Shown here: piece by piece, positions 7,131-13,186 of the stretch
Layout: each line of letters opens with the position of its first letter
How positions within the stretch are numbered: the stretch's first letter is position 1
From: Treponema sp.
GTDB taxonomy: Bacteria > Spirochaetota > Spirochaetia > Treponematales > Breznakiellaceae
Reading direction: 5' to 3'
Length of the DNA stretch: 13,186 nucleotides
Assembly (NCBI GenBank): GCA_031270205.1
Contig: JAISYA010000013.1
Span: 1 to 13,186 of the forward strand
Program-made: the position numbers and the translations under genes
The notes under the pieces: generated by a model
Seen by the model: only the letters and a program-made list of their open reading frames with translations
What the model was told of the DNA's origin: nothing
The model's database searches: none

Positions 7131-8096
7131 TTACAGAGTTGTGATCGGCCTTGACTGAAGCAGGAAAAGCTCGCCCTTTTCAATTGCCCATTCGAGATCC
7201 TGGGGTTTGCCGAAATAACGCTCGACCCTGTACGCGAGATCGACAAGCCCCTTGAGTTCATCTTCGCTTAATACCTGAATATTCTTTTTATCCTCCGGAA
7301 CCTCAAGCTCTTCAACGCCGCTTCCGTCATTACCGCGCACAATCATCGTTTCTTTTTCCGAAACGAATATGTCTTTTATGCCGCCGTCCTTGCCCAGGAC
7401 ATAACTGTCCGGCGTCACAATTCCGGAAACTATCGCCTCGCCGAGCCCCCAGCTTCCCTCGATCATGCATTCGTCCCTGCTGCCCGTAATGGGATTTGCC
7501 GTGAACATGACGCCCGATTTTTCCGCCGCGACCATGCGCTGAACGACCACCGCGATGGAAATGCCGCGTTCACCAAAGCCCTTGTGCTTACGATAAAAGA
7601 TCGCCCGATCATTGTACAAAGATGCCCAGCACAATTTTATATAATGGGAGATCGTCTCTTCACCGGTCACATAGAGATATGTCTCCTGCTGTCCGGCAAA
7701 ACTCGCGTCGTCCAGATCTTCGGCGGTGCCGCTTGAACGCACCGCCACCGGCGAATTCGCGCTGACCCCGAGTCTCGCGTAATAGGAACGTATCGCATCG
7801 TCAAGATCCGCACAGATCTTCGTACCCGTGATCGTGCCGCGAATGTCCTGTGCAATGCCGGCAAGCTGTTGGTTGTTGTCAACATCGATCCCTTCAAGCG
7901 ATTTTGTGATCCGGTCAAAAAATCCGTGCTCTTCCATAAAAAAGTTGAACGCGCCTGAAGTCACGATGAAACCGGGCGGTACCGGTAACTTTCCCCGGAT
8001 AAGGCGGCAAAGACTCGCGCCCTTGCCGCCCGCCTTTAGGGCCAATTCCCCATCCGGAATCTCGTCAAACCATGCAAGATAACTCACCGTCAACAC
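7131..8096 (-). CDS. PEP synthase/PPDK-type ATP-grasp subunit of a split phosphotransferase
   Basis: This 321-residue protein corresponds only to the N-terminal ATP-binding domain of PEP synthase and pyruvate phosphate dikinase. Landmarks are GGKGASL (23-29), VRSSGTAEDL, SGVMFTANPITG and the terminal QDLEWAI...LFLLQSRPI. It ends just after the LLQSRPI motif, so there is no swivel or PEP domain. In this class ATP phosphorylates a histidine on the swivel domain, releasing AMP and phosphate. Here that histidine is on the neighbouring protein. The arrangement matches the beta subunit of phenylphosphate synthase. The start is uncertain: AGGGAG (8098-8103) lies too close to GTG 8096, so TTG 8093 or GTG 8087 may be used. 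The difference is at most three residues. Confidence 0.9.
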   Translation of the reverse strand: MLTVSYLAWFDEIPDGELALKAGGKGASLCRLIRGKLPVPPGFIVTSGAFNFFMEEHGFFDRITKSLEGIDVDNNQQLAGIAQDIRGTITGTKICADLDDAIRSYYARLGVSANSPVAVRSSGTAEDLDDASFAGQQETYLYVTGEETISHYIKLCWASLYNDRAIFYRKHKGFGERGISIAVVVQRMVAAEKSGVMFTANPITGSRDECMIEGSWGLGEAIVSGIVTPDSYVLGKDGGIKDIFVSEKETMIVRGNDGSGVEELEVPEDKKNIQVLSEDELKGLVDLAYRVERYFGKPQDLEWAIEKGELFLLQSRPITTL

Positions 8097-8147
8097 TCTC
8101 CCTGATCCCGGACCGCGGATGTATCCTGCGGAACAGCCTTAATCGCC

Positions 8148-9836
8148 CTATCCGAGTATAGTCACCATGCCCGCGCTGCCATCAACCCGCACGCGCATCC
8201 CGCTCTTGATGACCCGCGTGGCTTTACTCGTCCCGGTTACCGCAGGTATGCCGAATTCCCGTGACACAACGGCAGGATGCGACAGCGCACCCCCCGTGTC
8301 CGTTATAAGGCCGGCGATCTTGCTGAAACTGACGACCCAGGCAGGATTCGTTGTCTTGCAGACCAGGATGTCGCCGTTCTGTATCTGGTCGAACTCCGCG
8401 GGAGACGCGACAAAACGGGCGATACCCTCGGCAACGCCGGGGGACGCGGGCAGGCCCTTGAGGGAACCGGCGGCTTCGGCTTCCTTCTTGAGTTCCATTT
8501 CGCGGTCAAACTTGTAGGGCCAGCCCCAAAGCGCCTTATAGGGTTCCTCGTATACATGCCAATGAGTAGCGGTACCGTACCATTCCCTGGGTACGCGCTT
8601 TGCCGCCTCCGCCATTTCGGCGCGGCGCTTCTTTACCAGCGCCTTGCTGTCAAAGGCTTCACGGTTAAAGGCGATGCGGCGTATCTCCTCATACTCAAAC
8701 ATGAAAATATCTTCAGGATCATCAATGACGCCTTCGTCAACAAATTTTTTGCCAAGCTCAAGGAACATGAGCCTCATGCGCGCGTAACACGCCTGATCGA
8801 TATAGAAATGATGATCCGGCGTGAGGGGCGCCATGTGAATCGCAAGGTCCATCGCCTTCTCAAGGGTTTCCCGCTTTGACGGGTCTTTCACCTTTCCCAG
8901 CATTTCCGCGATGGCTTTCTTCTGTTCCACCTTGCAGTTCTCGTAGGCTTTGGAAAAATCATAATCCTCCGCCACGTAGATACGCAGGGCCTCATAGATA
9001 GGCGTGGGATCTTCCTTCCAGGTCTTGTAAATGTACTCGTGGGGAAACACCGACTTGTAACCGTATTCCTCCTGATAGGCTTCCACTTTTTTGAGGAGGG
9101 CGCCGCCGCTGGGAACAGACGAAATGGACGCCATGATCTCCGTTGTCGGCTTCTTGATGAACTCCGTCAATTCCGGGCTGCCTTTGATGTATTCTTTCAT
9201 CTCCCACAAGGCCTTAAGAGAATCCCAGTTGCGGTCGCCGTCGGACACGATGATCTTGCCGATATTGGTCTCGTCTATTTCGCCGATGACCTCTTTGTAC
9301 AGGGCGCGGAACTGAAGGCCCGCCTGGAACTGGGCGAGGTTGAGTATCCAGTGAATCTTGAAGTGCCGTTCCTGAATGTCAAGACAGTCCTCAAGGTGAA
9401 TCAGATACTCCGCAAGGCTTTTTGCAGCGGCGTCGAACTTGTCCATGTACTCATAGTTCTTCAGGATCTCCGGCAGATACCGGTCCCTCCACCAGTCAAG
9501 GAACTTCCCGGCATAGATGGGCATCTCCGTAAAGTAGTAATTCAGCATGCTCTTAAAATCCGTATCCGGGGAATTCGGTACAATGGTTGTATAGACATAC
9601 CCCCCTATCTTCTTGGCTATCCACTGTTCCCCGATAGGAGCCCCGAAACGCCTGTACATGTATTCGCAGGTGACTCCCCACCATCCGCCGATATCGAAAT
9701 ACAACGGTGATATCGGATGCGGGCAATGCAGATCATCGAAGAACCAGAGGAGTTTCTTTTCCTCCTCGTTTTTCCATTCTACCTGATGCTCCGCGTCTCC
9801 GAAGAATGCCGCATAGATTTTACCACTATCACTCAT
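8148..9836 (-). CDS. Phosphotransferase subunit with substrate-type domain and C-terminal phospho-histidine (PEP-utilising) swivel domain
   Basis: This 562-residue protein is the first gene of the left-going operon. The last ~90 residues form a PEP-utilising mobile domain with TDTGGALSHPAVVSRE. H520 is the predicted phospho-carrier, within the family consensus GGxxSHxAIVARE. The first ~460 residues are a large, mostly helical region, rich in aromatics near its N-terminus, with no TIM-barrel PEP domain. Joined to the neighbouring ATP-grasp protein (321 + 562 residues), the architecture equals rifampicin phosphotransferase (ATP-grasp, substrate domain, His domain, about 870 residues). It also resembles the split alpha/beta subunits of phenylphosphate synthase. 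The likely reaction is ATP-driven phosphorylation of an alcohol or phenolic hydroxyl; the acceptor is unknown. AGGAGG (9844-9849) precedes the ATG by 7 bases. The ATP-grasp gene follows after 51 bases. Confidence 0.88.
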   Translation of the reverse strand: MSDSGKIYAAFFGDAEHQVEWKNEEEKKLLWFFDDLHCPHPISPLYFDIGGWWGVTCEYMYRRFGAPIGEQWIAKKIGGYVYTTIVPNSPDTDFKSMLNYYFTEMPIYAGKFLDWWRDRYLPEILKNYEYMDKFDAAAKSLAEYLIHLEDCLDIQERHFKIHWILNLAQFQAGLQFRALYKEVIGEIDETNIGKIIVSDGDRNWDSLKALWEMKEYIKGSPELTEFIKKPTTEIMASISSVPSGGALLKKVEAYQEEYGYKSVFPHEYIYKTWKEDPTPIYEALRIYVAEDYDFSKAYENCKVEQKKAIAEMLGKVKDPSKRETLEKAMDLAIHMAPLTPDHHFYIDQACYARMRLMFLELGKKFVDEGVIDDPEDIFMFEYEEIRRIAFNREAFDSKALVKKRRAEMAEAAKRVPREWYGTATHWHVYEEPYKALWGWPYKFDREMELKKEAEAAGSLKGLPASPGVAEGIARFVASPAEFDQIQNGDILVCKTTNPAWVVSFSKIAGLITDTGGALSHPAVVSREFGIPAVTGTSKATRVIKSGMRVRVDGSAGMVTILG

Positions 9837-9878
9837 CGAACTGCCTCCTATGGTACCTGGGTACTGAAATTATATATA

Positions 9879-9890
9879 ATCGATAATCGA
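9879..9890 (-). promoter_or_regulatory. Operator copy downstream of the left-going promoter
   Basis: On the minus strand this reads TCGATTATCGAT, identical to the core of the operator at 10012-10023 and in the same orientation relative to transcription. The 11 bases 9880-9890 are a perfect odd-centred palindrome (centre 9885). With one mismatched pair the symmetry extends over 9876-9894. It starts 10 bases after the -10 box, so a bound protein would cover the transcription start and early transcribed region, consistent with repression. Confidence 0.75.
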
Positions 9891-9900
9891 CTATTTAAAA

Positions 9901-9929
9901 ATTGTATCATTGCCCCGTTGCGCTGTCAA
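9901..9929 (-). promoter_or_regulatory. Sigma-70-type promoter of the left-going operon
   Basis: On the minus strand there is a perfect TTGACA -35 box (plus positions 9924-9929), a 17-base spacer and a TACAAT -10 box (9901-9906). Transcription should start near 9895, giving a leader of about 59 bases before the ATG at 9836. A T-rich tract lies directly upstream of the -35 box (9931-9938 reads as A8 on the plus strand) and may act as an UP element. Confidence 0.78.
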
Positions 9930-9973
9930 GAAAAAAAATCGAAAACCGGCAAAATTTTCGCGCTTATTTTTTG
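9930..9973. promoter_or_regulatory. AT-rich symmetric centre between the two divergent promoters
   Basis: The 44 bases between the two -35 boxes hold an A8 run (9931-9938) on one side and a T6 run (9967-9972) on the other. An inverted repeat, CGAAAA (9940-9945) and TTTTCG (9955-9960), lies between them, and AAAATTTT is at 9951-9958. Read outwards, each -35 box is preceded by a poly-T tract. Likely roles are UP elements, intrinsic bending, or a binding site for an activator or nucleoid protein. No gene fits here. Confidence 0.5.
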
Positions 9974-10002
9974 TTGACAGGCCCATCGGCCTGTGTTACA
10001 AT
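9974..10002 (+). promoter_or_regulatory. Sigma-70-type promoter of the right-going operon
   Basis: TTGACA at 9974-9979, a 17-base spacer and TACAAT at 9997-10002 form a near-consensus promoter with the same hexamers and spacing as the opposite promoter. Transcription should start near 10009, inside the palindrome that begins at 10004, leaving a leader of about 100 bases before the ATG at 10108. Confidence 0.8.
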
Positions 10003-10003
10003 G

Positions 10004-10030
10004 TTTAATTATCGATTATCGATAATTAAA
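10004..10030. promoter_or_regulatory. Perfect 27-base palindromic operator over the right-going transcription start
   Basis: Two 13-base arms, TTTAATTATCGAT and its exact reverse complement, flank a single central base at 10017. The core TCGATTATCGAT (10012-10023) starts 9 bases after the -10 box and is shared with the left-going promoter. The position over the predicted start site indicates a repressor operator. Such odd-centred symmetry suits a homodimer. The overlapping stretch 10023-10046 also holds two adjacent 12-base units starting TAATTAA that match at 10 of 12 positions. Confidence 0.8.
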
Positions 10031-10107
10031 TCGGTAATTAATTCGATGATTTATTCAAATTCCCGGCTGCCATGTTGTGGAAGCCGTATTAAGAAGGAGG
10101 AAACATT

Positions 10108-11196
10108 ATGGGTAACGGCAAAAATCCGCTTCATGAGATGACGTTGAAAAGCCCTACCGAGTTTTGGAACGATTCGTGTTCTACCGCCGAGTTGTCCGAT
10201 GCCATAAGCTACGGCGCTACCGGGGGAACGACAAATCCCACCATCGTGGAACAGGTATTAAAAAAGGAGTTGGAGACCTGGAAGCCGAAAATTACAGAAC
10301 TTGTCAGGGACAATCCGGCGGCAACGGAAGATTTCATTTCCTGGAGGATTATCGAAACCCTGGGGGTTAACGCGGCGAAGCTGCTGAAACCTGTTTATGA
10401 TAAGAACAAGGGCAGGAACGGACGGCTTTCTATTCAGACCAACCCAAAATTTTTCCGGGACGCCAAGTCTATTGTGGAGCAGGCGGTATATTTCGATACC
10501 TTATATCCCAATAACAATATCAAAGTACCGGCCACCAAAGCGGGAATTGAAGCTGCCGGGGAATTGTCTTACCGGGGCGTCAGCGTGAACGTCACGGTAT
10601 CCTTTACCGTGCCTCAGTGTATAGCCGCCGCCGAGGCGGTGGAACAGGGGATGGAACGGCGCGAAAAAGAGGGGAAAGACGTTTCCCTCATGAGCCCGGT
10701 ATGCGCGATTATGGTGGGCCGCCTGGACGACTGGCTCAAAGTCGTTGCCGCAAAGAAAGGTATCGTTACCAATCCCGGCTATCTGGAATGGGCCGGGGTC
10801 GCCACCGCCAAAAAGGCGTATCGCTTGTTCAAGGAACGGGGATACCGGACCAGGCTTCTCAACGCTGCCTACCGGAACCACTTCCACTGGTCGGAATTTA
10901 TCGGCGGCGACATGTCCATGACTATCCCCTATGAATGGCAGCGGAAATTCAACGCTTCCGATGTGGAGGTGAAAAACCGCATTGACGATCCGGTAGACCC
11001 CGTAATCATCGCGGAACTGGAAAAGAAGTTCCCCGATTTCCAGCGGGCCTATGACGAAAAGGGCATGAAGCCGGAAGAATTTGACGGTTTCGGCGCCACC
11101 CGGCGGACCCTGCGCGCCTTCCTGAAAAGTTACGATGACCTTGTATCGGTGGTACGGGGAATTATGATCAGCGATCCCGATGTCAAAGGGGAATGA
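10108..11196 (+). CDS. Transaldolase-family protein, divergent
   Basis: This 362-residue protein is longer than classical transaldolases (about 315-320). It has a TIM-barrel transaldolase pattern: an N-terminal Asp (D22), TTNPT (41-45), the Schiff-base lysine K139 in IKVPAT, T163 in NVTVSF, and the phosphate-site arginines R205 (VGRLDDW) and R256 (AAYRN). By eye the catalytic glutamate of TalB-type enzymes is replaced by Q110 (SIQTNP). A glutamine occurs at the equivalent place in fructose-6-phosphate aldolase, so this may be an aldolase or a transaldolase of unusual specificity. The serine before the second arginine motif is alanine. AGGAGG (10095-10100) lies 7 bases before the ATG. It shares an operon with an aldehyde dehydrogenase, which might oxidise an aldehyde it releases. 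Confidence 0.85.
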   Translation: MGNGKNPLHEMTLKSPTEFWNDSCSTAELSDAISYGATGGTTNPTIVEQVLKKELETWKPKITELVRDNPAATEDFISWRIIETLGVNAAKLLKPVYDKNKGRNGRLSIQTNPKFFRDAKSIVEQAVYFDTLYPNNNIKVPATKAGIEAAGELSYRGVSVNVTVSFTVPQCIAAAEAVEQGMERREKEGKDVSLMSPVCAIMVGRLDDWLKVVAAKKGIVTNPGYLEWAGVATAKKAYRLFKERGYRTRLLNAAYRNHFHWSEFIGGDMSMTIPYEWQRKFNASDVEVKNRIDDPVDPVIIAELEKKFPDFQRAYDEKGMKPEEFDGFGATRRTLRAFLKSYDDLVSVVRGIMISDPDVKGE

Positions 11197-11206
11197 GGAG
11201 TATAGT

Positions 11207-12718
11207 ATGAGTGAACCGAAAGTATTAAAGCCCTTTATCAACGGGCGGTTTGTGGAATCCAAAACACAAAAATACACCGATGCCTATAACCCGAGTACCG
11301 GGGAGGTGATCGCCAAAGTGCCCTGCTGCACGAAAGAAGAAGTGGAACAGGCGGTCGCGGCGGCGAAGGCGGCGTTCCCGGCCTGGTCGGGAACGCCGGT
11401 CATCAAGCGGGTGCAGATCCTCTACAGGCTGCGGGACCTGTTGATCGAACACATGGACGAGCTGACACATCTGGTGGCTTTTGAGAACGGCAAAGCCTGG
11501 GAAGAAGCCGCCGGGGACGTGCTCAAGGCGAAGGAGGGAACAGAGCAGGCCATTTCCGCGCCTTCCCTCCTGATGGGCGAAAGCCTCATGGACGCCTCCG
11601 CCGGGTTTGACACGGTGCTCTACCGGGAACCCCTGGGGGTTTTCGCGGGGATAGTGCCCTTCAATTTCCCGGCCATGATCCCCATGGGCTGGATGACGCC
11701 TATCTGCATAGCCTGCGGTAATACCATCGTGATTAAGGCGGCGACATTCACCCCCCAAAGCTGTCTGCGTATTGTAGAATTGTATAAAGAAGCGGGGCTT
11801 CCTGACGGGGTTGTCAATATCGTTACCTGTTCCCGCAAGGAGGCGGAGATTTTCCTTGAACACCCGGACATCAAGGGGGTGAGTTTTGTGGGGTCAACTT
11901 CCGTCGGCCTTCATATCTACGAGAACGCCGCAAGAAACGGCAAGCGGGTACAGGCCCTGTGCGAGGCGAAGAACCATGCGCTGGTGCTGGAGGACGCCCC
12001 GATTGAGAGGACCGCCGCGGGGATCATCAATTCCGCGTTCGGCTGCGCCGGGGAACGGTGCATGGCCCTGCCGGCGGTGGCGGTACAGGAGAGTGTTGCG
12101 GATAAACTGGTAGCGGCAATCGCGGAAAAGGCGAAGGCCCTCAAAGTCGGCCCGGCGTATGAAAAGAGTACCGGCATGGGGCCCGTGGTAAACGCGGGGC
12201 ACAAAAAGTTTGTCGAGGACTGGATACAGAAAGGAATCGACGAAGGGGCAAAAATTGTGCTGGACGGCCGGAACATCAAAGTTCCCGGTTACGAAGGCGG
12301 GTTTTACATCGGCCCCACGATCCTCGATCATGTGAAGCCCGGCATGACCGTAGGGGACAGCGAGGTATTCGGGCCGGTACTGTGTGTCAAACGGGTCAGG
12401 GATTTTGCGGAAGGGCTCAAACTCATGAACGCCAATCCTTTTGCCAACGGTTCGGTGATCTTCACCCAGAGCGGGTACTACGCCCGGGAATTTGCCCGGC
12501 ACACCGGCGGGGGCATGGTGGGGGTGAACGTGGGGATACCGGTGCCCGTGGGGATGTTCCCGTTCTCGGGCCACAAGCGCTCGTTTTTCGGGGATTTGCA
12601 TTGCCTGGGGAAGGACGGATACCGGTTCTACACGGAAACCAAGGTGGTTACCACCCGCTGGTTTGACGAAGCGGAGAAGAAGGCCGGCAAGGTGAGTACC
12701 TGGGATGGCACGATATAG
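11207..12718 (+). CDS. Methylmalonate-semialdehyde dehydrogenase-like (possibly CoA-acylating) aldehyde dehydrogenase
   Basis: This 503-residue protein belongs to the MmsA/IolA branch of the aldehyde dehydrogenase superfamily. Visible are PFNFP with N153, catalytic C285 in GERCMAL, E386 in EVFGP, and the MmsA-type ending GVNVGIPVPVGMFPFSG. The general-base glutamate of ordinary ALDHs is absent (LCEAKNH, where MmsA has NMGAKNH), as in CoA-acylating members. Known relatives convert malonate or methylmalonate semialdehyde to acetyl- or propionyl-CoA plus CO2. Two oddities suggest another substrate or cofactor. The arginine of the GDVxRG motif is K107, and the usual KPSE segment is KAAT (177-180). 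The frame is open from 11180, but GAGGAG at 11195-11200 places the start at ATG 11207, 10 bases after the transaldolase stop. Confidence 0.87.
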   Translation: MSEPKVLKPFINGRFVESKTQKYTDAYNPSTGEVIAKVPCCTKEEVEQAVAAAKAAFPAWSGTPVIKRVQILYRLRDLLIEHMDELTHLVAFENGKAWEEAAGDVLKAKEGTEQAISAPSLLMGESLMDASAGFDTVLYREPLGVFAGIVPFNFPAMIPMGWMTPICIACGNTIVIKAATFTPQSCLRIVELYKEAGLPDGVVNIVTCSRKEAEIFLEHPDIKGVSFVGSTSVGLHIYENAARNGKRVQALCEAKNHALVLEDAPIERTAAGIINSAFGCAGERCMALPAVAVQESVADKLVAAIAEKAKALKVGPAYEKSTGMGPVVNAGHKKFVEDWIQKGIDEGAKIVLDGRNIKVPGYEGGFYIGPTILDHVKPGMTVGDSEVFGPVLCVKRVRDFAEGLKLMNANPFANGSVIFTQSGYYAREFARHTGGGMVGVNVGIPVPVGMFPFSGHKRSFFGDLHCLGKDGYRFYTETKVVTTRWFDEAEKKAGKVSTWDGTI

Positions 12719-12772
12719 AGCCAAAGGGACACGGGGGCGTGGGATTCGCGTACTCCGTGTTTTCTGTTGGCT
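12719..12772 (+). terminator. Candidate intrinsic terminator after the right-going operon
   Basis: Directly after the stop codon, AGCCAA (12719-12724) can pair with TTGGCT (12767-12772). Inside it, ACACGG (12729-12734) can pair with CCGTGT (12755-12760), which is followed by TTTC. GCG/CGC near the loop can extend the inner stem across a bulge. The T tract is short, so efficiency is uncertain. It lies between two convergent genes, where a terminator is expected. Confidence 0.45.
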
Positions 12773-12795
12773 GAAAGGGGTGTGGACAATGGTTC

Positions 12796-13186
12796 TTAAC
12801 GTGCTGACAGTGCGAGGCCGATGCGGGTGTTAAAATCGCCCTCGTCCATTTCGCCCTTGAGAAAATCGGTGATGAGGAGGCGGACCACCTGGGGGAAGGA
12901 CTTCCAATACTTGTCGGGCCAGGGCCCCATTTCCTTCCTCAGGGCATGGTCTTCCTCCTCTTCCATGCGGCCCAGGGAGAAGGAAACGAACTGGTCGATC
13001 ATGGAAGCCAGAAGATCCCGGGGGAGGGTTTCCCGGCTCCCGGAGCCTGGGTGACCGGGCCCGGCGGAAGGGCCGGGAATCCAGGACCGGGTAAGCTCCT
13101 CAATCTGCTCGTCCGTAAGTTCCGGAGCTTCCTGCCGTATGATCCTGACGGCATAATCCCGAACGCTTTTTTTAAGGCCCTCAATG
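12796..13186 (-). CDS. Hypothetical protein, C-terminal 129 residues (5' end beyond the window)
   Basis: The frame is open from the right window edge to the TAA at 12796-12798 and gives 129 residues. I do not recognise a family. The visible part is charged and helical-looking, with LTDEQIEELTRSW near its start and then a Gly/Pro/Ser-rich linker of about 20 residues (plus positions 13021-13080). A helical stretch follows containing SMIDQFVSFSLGRMEEEE and WKSFPQVVRLLITDFLKGEMDEGDFN. There is no clear signal peptide or membrane segment in this part. An internal ATG at 13002 would give only 68 residues, but the continuous, sensible reading upstream argues that the gene starts outside the window. 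It faces the aldehyde dehydrogenase gene with the candidate terminator between them, so it is probably not part of the catabolic regulon. Confidence 0.65.
   Translation of the reverse strand, partial: IEGLKKSVRDYAVRIIRQEAPELTDEQIEELTRSWIPGPSAGPGHPGSGSRETLPRDLLASMIDQFVSFSLGRMEEEEDHALRKEMGPWPDKYWKSFPQVVRLLITDFLKGEMDEGDFNTRIGLALSAR

Noticed and set aside
8148..9836. Ordinary PEP synthase
   Set aside because: There is no C-terminal TIM-barrel PEP domain; the swivel domain is at the very end and the ATP-grasp domain is on another protein.
9868..9873. TATAAT on the minus strand as the -10 box of the left-going operon
   Set aside because: No usable -35 hexamer is found 16-18 bases upstream, whereas TTGACA-N17-TACAAT at 9901-9929 is near consensus and mirrors the opposite promoter.
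11180..11206. Upstream ATG of the aldehyde dehydrogenase frame as its start
   Set aside because: It lies within the transaldolase gene without a Shine-Dalgarno site; GAGGAG is correctly placed for ATG 11207.

Overview
The window carries a divergent pair of catabolic operons. Base composition is moderately GC-rich in the genes, with a very AT-rich control region between the operons. Shine-Dalgarno sites are strong, spacing is tight, and a three-subunit molybdenum hydroxylase and a split ATP-dependent phosphotransferase are present. I read this as an anaerobic or facultative bacterium. A spirochaete (Treponema-like) or a Firmicute would fit, but nothing here settles the taxon. No RNA gene, insertion sequence, phage gene or CRISPR array was seen.

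Left-going operon (transcribed from about 9895 down to 598, possibly to 1). The order is: a 562-residue protein with a substrate-type domain and a C-terminal phospho-histidine swivel domain (8148-9836); its separate ATP-grasp partner (7131-8096); an HPr-kinase/PEPCK-like P-loop protein (6216-7100); a metallo-beta-lactamase-fold hydrolase with an altered metal motif (5326-6201); a 3-hydroxyacyl-CoA/L-gulonate-type dehydrogenase (4389-5336, TTG start); and the molybdopterin, FAD and 2Fe-2S subunits of a xanthine-dehydrogenase-family enzyme (1989-4364, 1089-1985, 598-1092). A GntR/FadR-type regulator, cut by the window edge (1-458), follows in the same direction. No terminator is visible before it.

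Control region 9837-10107. Two near-mirror-image promoters point outwards, both TTGACA-N17-TACAAT. Each is followed 9 or 10 bases after its -10 box by the same 12-base core, TCGATTATCGAT. Around the right-hand copy the palindrome is perfect over 27 bases. One repressor probably controls both operons together.

Right-going operon (10108-12718). It encodes a transaldolase-family protein and a methylmalonate-semialdehyde-dehydrogenase-like enzyme. Both have substitutions at positions important in characterised relatives. A candidate terminator follows at 12719-12772. A hypothetical protein on the opposite strand (12796 to the window edge) converges on it.

Working model (inference): the two operons form one inducible pathway. 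A hydroxylated compound is phosphorylated at the expense of ATP by a two-protein enzyme resembling phenylphosphate synthase or rifampicin phosphotransferase. Products are then oxidised by a molybdenum hydroxylase and an NAD-linked dehydrogenase, and an aldolase plus an acylating aldehyde dehydrogenase would deliver central metabolites. The substrate cannot be named from sequence alone, and I do not recognise this gene combination as a described pathway.
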